NCBI GenBank assembly: GCA_003564775.1
Contig: PXEI01000304.1
Span: forward strand, 1 to 5,047
Source: Spirochaetaceae bacterium
Lineage (GTDB): Bacteria > Spirochaetota > Spirochaetia > DSM-27196 > SLAA01
DNA length: 5,047 nt
Reading direction: 5' to 3'
Below are positions 1 to 5,047 of this stretch, piece after piece (position 1 is the first letter of the stretch; each line of letters starts with the position of its first letter). Under the pieces are notes generated by a model. The model did no database searches. It had not been told where the DNA came from and saw only the letters and a program-made list of their open reading frames with translations. A program made the position numbers and the translations under genes.

Positions 1-1
1 A

Positions 2-1150
2 CACACCGAGATGGCCGGTCGTATTTCTGCCGACAACCGTTACGGCAGCCGGTACCTCATGGCCGACCGCGACGTGTTGGTGGATCTGGTCATGCTCGGA
101 GCAGGTGAGGACTCCTTTGCGCGGTACGTTGCCGCACGCTACGACTCCAGCGACGACTACTGGTTGATTCTGGAGGGCGCCGACGGAACGGTTTCGCTTA
201 TGGACGACGGTCGTGGTGGGCTCTACTACCAGGGCTCCGGGGGGGAGGAGCATGAAATAGGTCGATATCGTGATGGCGACCGCCTTGAACACCTTTCGGA
301 GCTCCTTTCCGGTCTTGGGGGCTCGGTGGACGCCGCCCAGCTCGGTGAACTCATAGCCGCTCAAGGCGGGAGCTACCGCGACGGTTACTTTCTTGGGAAA
401 GGAGGGGTTCTGCAGCTTGATACCCGGTCGCAGGACATGCTTGGTGCACGACTCGACTACTCGCGTATGTTTGTGGCCGACTGGAGAACTACCGGCAACA
501 TGGACCGCACCGTGAGTGAGCTTGCCGGATTAATTGGACGGAACTATTCCTATGGGAACTCCGCTCCCAGTGAACGTGAGACCAACCTTGCATTTATGTA
601 CCGAGAGGCAACCGAGTTCTATAGAGATTTTCTGGATGGCCGGGCCCAGGATCACCTCTTCTATCAACATCAGGTAGAGGACTCAACCGGGTTCGCGCGC
701 AACACGCTGTGCGCCGCCACTATCGCCATCAATGCGCATCAACTTGTCGACCCAACTATTAGCATGTGGCAGATTGCCAACGCGGTAAACCGCGCCTCTG
801 CCACAGATGGTGGGCGCCCGGTTCTGGCGGCGAACGGCTACGTTTCCGACCTCCATGCCTATACCCGCATCATCGCCCAGGAGTTTGGCTCGGACGCGTA
901 TCTGCGCGCAATGCGCGACTTTGGTTCTGCCTCTGAAGCCTGGCAGGCTGGCGCCGATGCCGTCTTTGTGAAGCACGTCAACGACCTTGTGAACCCCACC
1001 CGTGAGCACCACACCCTGACCTACCGCTATCGTGAAGACGACCGGTTCCGCAGTCATGGTTACAATCAGTTTGACCCCTACGCAACCGGGCTGTCGTGGG
1101 AGCAACAAATTGCTGTTCGCTATCGCTCCATGGCGTTTACCGACCTATGA
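2..1150 (+). CDS. C-terminal part of a large protein with a putative C39/papain-like cysteine peptidase domain (5' partial)
   Basis: The reading frame is open to the left edge, and no Shine-Dalgarno site precedes the first ATG at 11, so the gene very likely begins outside the window. Numbering from that ATG, residues ~1-150 are rich in Asp, Gly and Tyr (several DG/DDG turns, e.g. LMDDGRGGLYY at 63-73), resembling extended beta or repeat regions of large exported proteins. Residues ~190-379 look like a divergent C39-type fold: Gln219 (FYQH) as possible oxyanion-hole residue, Cys234 (NTLCAATIAI) at the start of a helix, His333/His334 (REHHTLTYRY) on a strand, and Asp355 in FDPY. Order and spacing (C to H ~100, H to D ~21 residues) match C39/C39-like peptidases, but overall similarity is low and activity is inferred. 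It could be a toxin or processing tip at the end of a long protein, or a non-catalytic relative. A G7 run lies at 239-245. The stop is 16 nt before a lipoprotein gene, implying co-transcription. Confidence 0.75.
   Translation, partial: HTEMAGRISADNRYGSRYLMADRDVLVDLVMLGAGEDSFARYVAARYDSSDDYWLILEGADGTVSLMDDGRGGLYYQGSGGEEHEIGRYRDGDRLEHLSELLSGLGGSVDAAQLGELIAAQGGSYRDGYFLGKGGVLQLDTRSQDMLGARLDYSRMFVADWRTTGNMDRTVSELAGLIGRNYSYGNSAPSERETNLAFMYREATEFYRDFLDGRAQDHLFYQHQVEDSTGFARNTLCAATIAINAHQLVDPTISMWQIANAVNRASATDGGRPVLAANGYVSDLHAYTRIIAQEFGSDAYLRAMRDFGSASEAWQAGADAVFVKHVNDLVNPTREHHTLTYRYREDDRFRSHGYNQFDPYATGLSWEQQIAVRYRSMAFTDL
239..245 (+). repeat. G7 homopolymer tract inside the first gene
   Basis: Seven consecutive G bases span two Gly codons and the first base of a Glu codon (protein motif GSGGEE, residues 75-80 from the ATG at 11). 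A one-base slip would shift the frame and remove the downstream peptidase-like domain. The tract is short for a phase-variable switch, so this is only a possible slippage site. Confidence 0.4.
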
Positions 1151-1152
1151 GC

Positions 1153-1157
1153 AGGAG
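1153..1157 (+). promoter_or_regulatory. Shine-Dalgarno site of the lipoprotein gene
   Basis: AGGAG lies 9 nt before the ATG at 1167, within the 16-nt gap after the preceding stop codon. It fixes the lipoprotein start at 1167 over the later in-frame ATG at 1197 and shows independent ribosome entry within a shared transcript. Confidence 0.75.
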
Positions 1158-1166
1158 TACTGATAT

Positions 1167-2366
1167 ATGACGAGAACAGATGCACGGAACGTGGTAATGG
1201 CGGCGGCGGTAACGGCGGCGGTAGCGCTGGTTCTCCTGGCGTTGCTATCGGGCTGCACCGCACCGCCGACTCCTCCGCAGCGAGGCCACTACTTGCAAGA
1301 GCTAGAACAACTGCTTGGCACGGAGCAGTTTGAAGCGGCCGTTGAAGCCGCGCAGGCCGGACTTGCGCACAAGCCGCATGCAGATGACCCGGCGCGCACC
1401 GAAGAGCACCTTCGGCTTGGCGGCGCGGCAGCGCTTGCTGCCCTCGGCAGGGACACCGAGGCGGTGCAGTTACTACGCCCGTTGTATAGCGTTCCCGGCA
1501 TGGCCTCACTGCAGACCGAGACCCTCGCCGTTCTCATAGAGCTTGAACTCCGTGCTGCCGAGTTGACCTCGGCTCTATGCGCCATAGAGGTCTTACACAC
1601 ACAGCGGGGCTTGGAATACGAAACCCTCCGCACTGCGGGCATTCTCTACAGAGCGCTTGGCATTCCCGACGCTGCTCAGTTCGCAGAAGCGGCCGCTGCG
1701 GAACTCGCGTTCGCATATGGTGCCGCCCAAACACCCCCTATCGTGCCGGGCGCCACCGCCGCCACCAGCTCCAACGGCGGTACCCGCGAACAGTCTCTGG
1801 ACTGCACCGCCTACGGCGGCGTGGCGGCGCGCGCAGGACTAGAAGCGTACCAGGACTACCTCGCGTACAGTCAGCAGGGCGGCCAGATTAGCGGGACTGA
1901 CCTTGATCGTTACGCCGCTCTTGAACCCTTCCTGCATCGCTTCCCGGGGTACTACATGGGGCTGGTCGACGCACTCAAGGAGCTTATTCCCGGGTATCGG
2001 CTCAGCACAGTGCGTCCGCTGCTGGAACGCGTAATCCTCCTGTCTCCGAGCGGGCCCTATGCAGGTGCGGCTCGACAGGAGTTGGGTACCTTACTTGGGA
2101 TTGGAGACTCACATGGCAAACGCCTTTTGTTGGCGCTGGAGATTGAGGATATCGCGTCAAGGCTCTCGGTTTCACGTGTGCCTGAGACCGTGGCCCCCGT
2201 GGTCGAGTTGCTCGCCACCCCCGAAAACCCGTACCGCTCGGCCGGACGACTGCTGTTGATTCAGGCGCTGGACATGCCGGGTATGCGGGAATACCTGGAA
2301 GCGCGGCGCGACGGCGCCGAGGGGGAGGTGCGCCGGGCGCTTGCGCTGATTCTTGCTGCGTCGTGA
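1167..2366 (+). CDS. predicted lipoprotein with TPR-like helical repeats
   Basis: This 399-aa protein begins with a type II signal peptide: Arg3 and Arg7, a long Ala/Val/Leu core at residues 9-27, and the lipobox LSGC with the lipidated Cys at residue 30, followed by a Thr/Pro-rich tether (TAPPTPP). Residue +2 after the Cys is Thr, so no Asp retention signal is present. Residues ~41-185 form Ala/Leu-rich paired helices of TPR character (for example EQFEAAVEAAQAGL at 53-66 and GRDTEAVQLLRPLY at 94-107). A flexible Pro/Ala/Ser/Gly linker at ~186-208 leads to a second helical region at ~215-399 with further helix pairs (TVRPLLERVILLSPSGPYAGAARQ region). I recognise no enzyme motif. The likely role is as a scaffold or assembly partner anchored in the envelope. 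It directly follows the peptidase-like gene and probably shares its transcript. The fold call is from sequence pattern only; no specific family is recognised. Confidence 0.85.
   Translation: MTRTDARNVVMAAAVTAAVALVLLALLSGCTAPPTPPQRGHYLQELEQLLGTEQFEAAVEAAQAGLAHKPHADDPARTEEHLRLGGAAALAALGRDTEAVQLLRPLYSVPGMASLQTETLAVLIELELRAAELTSALCAIEVLHTQRGLEYETLRTAGILYRALGIPDAAQFAEAAAAELAFAYGAAQTPPIVPGATAATSSNGGTREQSLDCTAYGGVAARAGLEAYQDYLAYSQQGGQISGTDLDRYAALEPFLHRFPGYYMGLVDALKELIPGYRLSTVRPLLERVILLSPSGPYAGAARQELGTLLGIGDSHGKRLLLALEIEDIASRLSVSRVPETVAPVVELLATPENPYRSAGRLLLIQALDMPGMREYLEARRDGAEGEVRRALALILAAS
1202..1225 (+). repeat. 12-bp tandem repeat in the signal-peptide core
   Basis: Two adjacent 12-bp units, GGCGGCGGTAAC and GGCGGCGGTAGC, match at 11 of 12 positions. 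They encode AAVT-AAVA in the hydrophobic core of the lipoprotein signal peptide. Gain or loss of a unit would keep the frame and change the hydrophobic core length by four residues. Confidence 0.6.
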
Positions 2367-2441
2367 GCTCCGCAGCCGCAGCTCAAAGACTGGACTCTCA
2401 TTCCAACTTCCTTACACTGGCAACCCAAGCCCGGTGCGCGT

Positions 2442-2447
2442 TATACT
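2442..2447 (+). promoter_or_regulatory. probable -10 promoter element of the 117-aa gene
   Basis: TATACT differs from the sigma-70 consensus TATAAT at one base. The -35 region is weak: CTGGCA at 2417-2422 matches 4 of 6 bases at a long 19-bp spacing. The predicted start of transcription is near 2454, giving a 5' leader of only about 12 nt that begins with the ribosome site. The location in the 99-bp gap after the lipoprotein gene supports a separate transcription unit. Confidence 0.5.
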
Positions 2448-2453
2448 GCGCGC

Positions 2454-2460
2454 GGAGGAG
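2454..2460 (+). promoter_or_regulatory. strong Shine-Dalgarno site of the 117-aa gene
   Basis: GGAGGAG, followed directly by GGGAG, lies just before the ATG at 2466; the GGAGG core ends 7 nt before it. This purine-rich stretch is the strongest ribosome site in the window and makes the start at 2466 secure. Confidence 0.8.
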
Positions 2461-2465
2461 GGGAG

Positions 2466-2819
2466 ATGAAGTACAAACTGCTCGAGCGCTACTTTCTGGA
2501 TCAGGATGATGATCGCGTTGTCTGGATGCGGATATTCCCGGACGAGAAAAAGCTTATGAACGGTCATGGGGTGTACCGAGACGATGTGCTGGTACTGTTG
2601 TACCCGGATGAAGTACACGACATTGTTGACGTCGAGGCACTCAAACAGGAACTCGATTTTGAGTTCTTGCCCGAGTGGGACAAGACCCGGTATCTGGTGC
2701 ATATGGGCAACGAGGCGGAAGGGTACGCCGTGCACGACAACATCGACTGCCGCACCGGGTGGGACCTAAGCAAGGAAGAGCTTGAGGATGTGCTAAAACG
2801 GATCCACGAAGTCTTCTAA
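2466..2819 (+). CDS. small acidic protein of unknown function
   Basis: I do not recognise this 117-aa protein. It has no signal peptide or membrane segment, so it should be cytoplasmic. By hand count it has 29 Asp/Glu against 15 Lys/Arg, and is therefore strongly acidic. The pattern suggests a compact alpha/beta domain: strand-like stretches RVVWMRIF (17-24), DDVLVLLY (39-46) and TRYLVHMG (74-81), a polar helix around 55-64, and a C-terminal amphipathic helix from LSKEELEDVLKRIHEVF (101-117). Trp20, Trp71 and Trp99 and one Cys (95) are present, but there is no metal-binding or catalytic signature. It has its own likely promoter and a strong ribosome site, so it is a real, probably well-translated gene. 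Small acidic proteins can be inhibitors, immunity proteins or nucleic-acid mimics, but nothing here decides between these. Confidence 0.8.
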   Translation: MKYKLLERYFLDQDDDRVVWMRIFPDEKKLMNGHGVYRDDVLVLLYPDEVHDIVDVEALKQELDFEFLPEWDKTRYLVHMGNEAEGYAVHDNIDCRTGWDLSKEELEDVLKRIHEVF

Positions 2820-2836
2820 CGCCATACGCACAAGGC

Positions 2837-2860
2837 CTGCCGGGTGCGTCGTGTCGGCAG
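2837..2860. terminator. possible transcription terminator hairpin between convergent genes
   Basis: CTGCCG (2837-2842) and CGGCAG (2855-2860) form a 6-bp GC-rich stem with a 12-nt loop, 17 nt after the stop of the 117-aa gene and 24 nt from the end of the GH1 gene. On the plus strand it is followed by a T/G-rich stretch but no true T run, so intrinsic termination would be weak. The placement between tail-to-tail genes is the main support. Confidence 0.35.
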
Positions 2861-2884
2861 TTCGGGTGTGTTCCTGCTCACCGA

Positions 2885-4153
2885 TCAGAAAAGGTACCGC
2901 GAGATCATCTCGTGAGTCACTCCATGCGCAGCACAGAGCGCCTGATAGAACTCTCCGCTTGTGCGGAGTGTGCGTTGCTGAGTTTCAAAATCACACTCGT
3001 AGAGTCCAAAACGCGCTGACTCACCCTCGAGCCACTCAAAGTTATCCATGAGCGTCCAGTGAAAGTACCCTCCAATTTGCAGGCCCTCTTCCATCAGCAG
3101 ATGCAGCTCACGCAGGTGGTCGTAAATGAACCGTGAGCGAAATCGATCGCCAGAGTCTGCTGCGCCATTTTCGGTTATGATCACCGGGAGCCCCGAGCGT
3201 TTGGCGTAACGCCGGAGTAAGGTGCTTAACCCGCCAGGGTAGATCTCCCACCCCAGGTCAGTTCGTGCGCCATTCTCGCTCTCTGCTCGCTTTATGAAAC
3301 TTGATCTACGACTTGAGGAAAACCCAATGCGCTCCCGGGTGTAGTAGTTGACGCCAAGAAAGTCCATGCCATCTGACATTGAGTCTACAAAGCGCTCCTG
3401 AAACTCACGCTCTGCGCGCTGGCAAGCAAAGGCCGACAGTTTCCCAGGTAATGGCTCAAACGCGCGAAGATGATGCGCCACCCCAATTTCAGCGTCACTG
3501 AATCCGTCGGCGCCTCGGCCACTTCGGATCACCTCGGCGGCCAACTGTGATGATGTCACCAAACCGCGAGCTGCCTTGCGCAACTCACGCATGGAGTGCT
3601 TAGCTGGCGGCCACACACCAAAAAGATACCCATTGAACAGATAGACGTTTGGCTCATTGACGGTGATCCATTGGGGCACCAGGTCACCGACTGCTTTCAC
3701 CACCGCTTCTACGTACGCGGCAAAGGTGTCCGGCGCGTCTTTGGCTGCAAAACCACCAGCATCTTCAAACCACAGAGGATTGGTGAAGTGGTGCAGCGTC
3801 ACCATCGGCAGTATTCCAGAATCAACAAGGAGTTGAATTTCATCTCGATACTGGGCCAGGGCCTGTTCGTCAAAGCGTCCGCGCTCCGGTTCAACCCGAG
3901 CCCACTCTATACCAAGTCGATACGAGTTAACCCCGAGCGTTCGCAGCAGACCGGTGTCCTGTTTGACCCTGTTCCAGTGGTCACATGCGCGGGCCGGGCT
4001 GCTGTTGTCACGTATGTGTCCCTGTTCCGCATGTCGGTTCCAACTGTGTTGCAGTTCGCCGCCCTCAATCTGCGTGGCGGATGTTGCTACCCCAAGCTGG
4101 AACTCAGGAGGGAGTGAGAAAGGTCGTGGTGCACGGTCGGAACTAACATACAT
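2885..4153 (-). CDS. glycoside hydrolase family 1 beta-glycosidase (beta-glucosidase-like)
   Basis: This protein is a retaining GH1 enzyme predicted to hydrolyse beta-linked glucosides, galactosides or related disaccharides in the cytoplasm (no signal peptide). From the ATG at 4153 it has 422 residues, slightly below the usual 440-480. Family landmarks appear in order: QIEGG near 28-32 (sugar-binding Gln28), TLHHFTNPLWF at ~119-129, acid/base Glu167 in TVNEPN, NYY at 269-271, nucleophile Glu328 in ITENG, HWTLMDNFEW at 365-374, then RFGLYE. Trp374 after Glu373 fits enzymes acting on non-phosphorylated sugars better than 6-phospho-beta-glycosidases, and the Ser/Lys/Tyr phosphate-binding cluster is not evident. 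The exact sugar cannot be read from sequence. The ATG at 4153 is chosen because GH1 homology begins just after it; an in-frame TTG at 4258 would add 35 atypical residues. No Shine-Dalgarno site precedes the ATG. The gene follows an aminotransferase gene by 123 nt. Confidence 0.93.
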   Translation of the reverse strand: MYVSSDRAPRPFSLPPEFQLGVATSATQIEGGELQHSWNRHAEQGHIRDNSSPARACDHWNRVKQDTGLLRTLGVNSYRLGIEWARVEPERGRFDEQALAQYRDEIQLLVDSGILPMVTLHHFTNPLWFEDAGGFAAKDAPDTFAAYVEAVVKAVGDLVPQWITVNEPNVYLFNGYLFGVWPPAKHSMRELRKAARGLVTSSQLAAEVIRSGRGADGFSDAEIGVAHHLRAFEPLPGKLSAFACQRAEREFQERFVDSMSDGMDFLGVNYYTRERIGFSSSRRSSFIKRAESENGARTDLGWEIYPGGLSTLLRRYAKRSGLPVIITENGAADSGDRFRSRFIYDHLRELHLLMEEGLQIGGYFHWTLMDNFEWLEGESARFGLYECDFETQQRTLRTSGEFYQALCAAHGVTHEMISRYLF

Positions 4154-4159
4154 GGTATT

Positions 4160-4188
4160 AGTGTAGCGCCAGCGGGTTTGGAAAGCAA
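4160..4188 (-). promoter_or_regulatory. candidate promoter of the GH1 gene, predicting a leaderless transcript
   Basis: On the minus strand TTGCTT (4188-4183) and TACACT (4165-4160) are separated by exactly 17 bp. They match the sigma-70 consensus at 3 and 4 of 6 positions. The standard distance from the -10 box places +1 at 4153, the A of the GH1 start codon. No ribosome site lies before that ATG, which fits a leaderless message. The match is moderate, so this remains a prediction. Confidence 0.35.
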
Positions 4189-4267
4189 ATCCAGGCGCCG
4201 TAGATCCGCCAGTACTGGAGTCTGGCACCGGGTCACTGGAGGCAGCCGCGTGCCGCAAATCCGCCAG
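4185..4267. repeat. short direct repeats in the aminotransferase-GH1 gap
   Basis: ATCCGCCAG occurs at 4204-4212 and 4259-4267, and GCAAATCC at 4185-4192 and 4255-4262. The two motifs overlap in the copy beside the aminotransferase stop codon and are separate near the promoter. They may be remnants of a local duplication or binding half-sites. Confidence 0.3.
4209..4218. promoter_or_regulatory. 10-bp palindrome upstream of the GH1 promoter, possible operator
   Basis: CCAGTACTGG is a perfect palindrome lying about 20 bp upstream of the candidate -35 element, inside the gap between the aminotransferase and GH1 genes. A dimeric regulator could bind here, but the flanks extend the symmetry poorly and only one copy was noticed, so chance remains possible. 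Confidence 0.25.
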
Positions 4268-4276
4268 GATGCAGCC

Positions 4277-5047
4277 CTACAATCGCCGGAGCAGTCGCCG
4301 CAGCCGAACCATACCCTCACGAATTTGGTCGGGGTGGGAGAGAAAACTCAACACCAGGGCGGTGCGATTGTGGATGCCGTAGAGGTAGCCCGGGTGAACA
4401 TAGAGCCCTTCCTCGCGTACCGCCCGCACCGCAAACTCTTCATCATCTACCGACAGTCCAGGAATCTCGAGAATGCAATGGATGCCCCCGGCTGGCGCGA
4501 TGTAGGAAATACCCCTGAGGCCCGAAAGCTCTTGAAGAAGCAGTTCCCGCCGTTGGGCCAGCTCTACCCGCATACTGGCAACGAACCCCATGCCTTCTGC
4601 AAACAAGGCGGGAGCAAGATGTTGAGCCGGTCCAGAAGCAGAAAGATACACGTCGGCCGCAACTTCTAGAGCTTGCAGCAGTTCCTTGCGGGTTACGCCC
4701 TGCGCGCTACCGCCCTCCACCACCATCCAACCCAGCTTGATATCCGGGCAGGCAAACATCTTTGAGATACCGTTAATGCGCACCAGCAGCGCGCCAGCAC
4801 CCATCGCCGCCGGCGGCTGTGGGGCCGTCGCTGCCTGTGGGGCCCCCGCTGCCTCCGCTGCCGAGGCCAGCTGCTGCCCGGGCCGTGCAGCCTCGTACAC
4901 AAACTCGCGGAAGACCTCGTCCAGGATTACCACCAATCCATGCCGGGCAGCTGCAGCCAGAATGGCTTCCAGGCGGGGTGCTTCTATAACCGCACCGCTT
5001 GGATTGTTCGGAGAGATCAGCACTATGGCGCGTGCACGGGGCCGCGT
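4277..5047 (-). CDS. class I/II PLP-dependent aminotransferase (N-terminus cut by the window edge)
   Basis: The frame is open to the right edge; 256 residues are visible, so roughly 130-150 N-terminal residues of a ~390-430-aa enzyme are missing. Fold type I aminotransferases transfer amino groups between amino and keto acids using pyridoxal phosphate in the cytoplasm. Seen in order: VLISPNNPSG (the PLP-proximal Asn), ILDEVFREF with the Asp that pairs with the pyridine nitrogen (codon 4919-4921), NGISKMF with the Schiff-base Lys (codon 4760-4762), PDIKLGWM, VHPGYLYG and LVLSFL near the C-terminus. Three positions differ from classical AspAT: Phe for the Tyr after DEV, Lys for the Arg before LGW, and Val where the substrate-carboxylate Arg is expected. 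From memory, related bacterial enzymes also carry K-x-GW and LVLS motifs, so this may be a subfamily trait. The amino-acid substrate cannot be assigned. An Ala/Pro/Gln-rich stretch sits between the Asp and Lys motifs. The gene reads toward the GH1 gene. Confidence 0.92.
   Translation of the reverse strand, partial: TRPRARAIVLISPNNPSGAVIEAPRLEAILAAAARHGLVVILDEVFREFVYEAARPGQQLASAAEAAGAPQAATAPQPPAAMGAGALLVRINGISKMFACPDIKLGWMVVEGGSAQGVTRKELLQALEVAADVYLSASGPAQHLAPALFAEGMGFVASMRVELAQRRELLLQELSGLRGISYIAPAGGIHCILEIPGLSVDDEEFAVRAVREEGLYVHPGYLYGIHNRTALVLSFLSHPDQIREGMVRLRRLLRRL
4815..4850 (-). repeat. 18-bp in-frame tandem duplication in the aminotransferase gene
   Basis: Two adjacent 18-bp units at 4815-4832 and 4833-4850 agree at 15 of 18 positions, with CTGTGGGGCC common to both. 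On the coding strand they lie in the stretch encoding GAPQAA followed by TAPQPP. The phase is kept, so expansion or loss would change the enzyme by six residues without breaking it. Confidence 0.65.

Noticed and set aside
11..13. ATG at 11 as the true start of the first gene
   Set aside because: The frame stays open upstream to the window edge and no Shine-Dalgarno site is visible; the product starts mid-domain.
683..1108. 141-codon open frame on the minus strand
   Set aside because: It lies antisense to the peptidase-like region, with no ribosome site and no domain pattern.
1120..1509. 129-codon open frame on the minus strand, and further frames at 1289-1642 and 1577-1891
   Set aside because: All overlap the lipoprotein gene, which has a ribosome site, signal peptide and lipobox. 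The alternatives are Arg/Pro/Ser/Cys-rich shadows of GC-rich DNA.
2355..2384. Inverted repeats GCTGCG/CGCAGC and GAGCT/AGCTC around the lipoprotein stop codon as a terminator
   Set aside because: Stems of only 5-6 bp with alternative pairings and no following T run; not enough to call a terminator.
3596..4117. 173-codon open frame on the plus strand
   Set aside because: It lies entirely antisense to the GH1 gene, whose family motifs and catalytic residues are unmistakable; the product has no recognisable domain.
4154..4258. Upstream TTG start for GH1 at 4258, adding 35 residues
   Set aside because: GH1 proteins normally begin shortly before the FxxGxATxxxQxEG segment; the extension is Ser/Pro/Gly-rich, is neither a signal peptide nor a family feature, and has no good ribosome site.
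4178..4669. 163-codon open frame on the plus strand
   Set aside because: It lies antisense to the aminotransferase C-terminus and the gap; basic, low-complexity composition typical of a shadow frame.
5021..5023. GTG at 5023 as start of the aminotransferase
   Set aside because: It falls inside the strand before the PNNPSG motif, and the frame continues open to the edge (RARAIVLISPNN), so the codon is an internal Val.

Overview
The window holds five protein-coding genes on about 5 kb of GC-rich bacterial DNA. The genes at both edges are cut by the window. Three genes read rightward: the C-terminal end of a large protein, a predicted lipoprotein, and a small acidic orphan. Two read leftward and meet them tail to tail: an aminotransferase followed by a GH1 beta-glycosidase. 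No tRNA, rRNA, CRISPR array, transposase or integrase was seen. The clear lipobox and the Shine-Dalgarno sites indicate a bacterium that anchors lipoproteins. The general feel of the proteins (long Asp/Gly-rich exported-type protein, Ala-rich lipoprotein with helical repeats, small acidic orphan) suggests a free-living spirochaete such as the Spirochaeta/Alkalispirochaeta group, but that placement is an impression and not a demonstrated result.

Left part (1-2366): the first frame is open to the left edge and ends at 1150. Its last ~170 residues look like a divergent C39/papain-like cysteine peptidase fold: Gln, Cys, His and Asp-Pro occur in the expected order and at plausible distances. Only 16 nt later, with a good ribosome site, a 399-aa lipoprotein with TPR-like helical repeats begins. 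The two are almost certainly co-transcribed and may act together in the cell envelope, possibly as an effector with its partner or immunity lipoprotein. That last idea is speculation.

Middle (2367-2884): a 117-aa, strongly acidic protein of unknown function has its own apparent promoter. A TATACT box places the predicted transcript start right at the Shine-Dalgarno sequence. A weak hairpin lies between this gene and the convergent GH1 gene.

Right part (2885-5047, minus strand): a class I/II PLP-dependent aminotransferase, missing its N-terminus at the window edge, precedes an intact GH1 family beta-glycosidase after a 123-nt gap. The GH1 gene lacks a Shine-Dalgarno site at its best start codon. 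A promoter-like sequence is spaced so that transcription would begin on the ATG itself, and a perfect 10-bp palindrome lies just upstream, so this gene may be separately regulated and leaderless. The aminotransferase departs from the classical class I residues at three cofactor or substrate positions and carries a low-complexity Ala/Pro/Gln insertion encoded partly by an 18-bp tandem duplication. No single pathway ties the five genes together; the two transcription blocks look functionally independent.
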